Assembly (NCBI GenBank): GCA_900708905.1 | Contig: CAADRB010000003.1 | Location: forward strand, 2,401,924-2,465,923 | DNA length: 64,000 nucleotides | From: Hymenolepis diminuta | Taxonomy: Eukaryota > Platyhelminthes > Cestoda > Cyclophyllidea > Hymenolepididae | Reading direction: 5' to 3' | Shown: piece by piece, positions 63,476 to 64,000 of the stretch | Layout of the letters: every line of letters starts with the position of its first letter | How positions within the stretch are numbered: the first letter of the stretch is position 1 | The notes under the pieces: generated by a model | The model's database searches: none | What the model was told of the DNA's origin: nothing | What the model saw: only the letters and a program-made list of their open reading frames with translations | Position numbers and translations under genes: made by a program

Positions 63476-64000
63476 GTTAACGACTTATTTTTATAAAATG
63501 ACATTTAAATCTAAATTTGAATACTTAACCTTATCAAACTATGGGGATCTTAGCTATTGTGGCAGTTTAGCAATAGGCAGAGAAATTATACTATTCAGAA
63601 ATGGTTAAATTGAAAATGGATCTTTTGGCTATGTAAAGAAAAACAGTGCAAATTCTGTGTATAAGCATATTTCTTGGTTCAGCAAAAAAACATGTGAAGT
63701 TCAGATCGGCTGAAATCATTATATTTGTCACCATATGAGCACCGGAGTCAGAGAGTTAAGTGAAAAAATTAAGACGACGTAAATGTGATGTGGCTTTTGT
63801 GATATCCTCCAGTAAAATGCAAGGCTTGCCTAGCGTTGTTGCCTTGGTCAAACCCACACAACTTAATTCACTAGTCAATCAATAAACGAAATCTAAACGC
63901 AGATGAAAATGTTTAAATTAACTAAAATCCCGGTTTTGAATATTTGAAATACATAGTGATGATCGAAATTAACATTCGCTTTCCTAAATTCTAACTGATC
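63476..64000. other. No feature seen
   Basis: AT-rich sequence. AATTCACTAGTCAATCAATA near 63861 resembles AATTCACTAATCAATCAGCT near 41738, probably another fragment of a dispersed repeat. The plus open frame 63393-63608 overlaps the candidate second exon in a different frame and is not supported. Confidence 0.4.

Overview
The window is eukaryotic nuclear DNA. It is AT-rich (roughly one-third GC by eye), has GT-AG introns, long stretches of decayed interspersed repeats and one assembly gap. The mix of very short introns (41-90 nt) and multi-kilobase introns in one gene, weak polypyrimidine tracts and heavy repeat load fits an invertebrate metazoan. A parasitic flatworm (cestode or trematode) is my best guess, but it is an inference from gene style and not proven by any marker.

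Minus strand, 52456 down to 1055 and beyond the left edge: one very large gene for a neurobeachin-like BEACH protein (NBEAL1/NBEAL2 family). I could thread 35 coding exons from the ATG to the first part of the BEACH domain. Every junction keeps frame, and the summed exons (7,431 nt) give 2,477 codons. Order along the protein: helical/armadillo-like N-terminus (exons 1-11), concanavalin-A/LamG-like domain (exons 12-15, split by a 13 kb intron), DUF4704-type region (exons 16-21), long helical middle (22-31), PH-BEACH (32-34), start of BEACH (35). The rest of BEACH and the WD40 propeller must lie left of the window.

Plus strand, 55787-56508: a compact four-exon gene for a 167-aa A20/AN1 zinc-finger protein (ZFAND5/6 family). 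It is divergent from NBEAL, with 3.3 kb between the start codons.

The large NBEAL introns (13896-21621, 22595-35637, 36421-39503, 39678-42203, 42546-47833) and the right-hand 7.5 kb (56509-64000) are mostly decayed repeats. They include a tRNA-derived SINE-like family, a Ty3/Gypsy integrase relic, several two- to four-copy repeat families, a 30-nt tandem repeat on both edges of an 830-N gap, and a diverged duplication of over 1 kb at 59.7-63.0 kb. Two short exon-like blocks near 63.2-63.5 kb may belong to a third, unidentified plus-strand gene. No rRNA gene, intact tRNA gene, CRISPR array or operon was seen. I found no clearly novel biological system; the most interesting items are the SINE-like family, the inverted repeats at the gap, and possible intron retention and trans-splice acceptors in the two genes.
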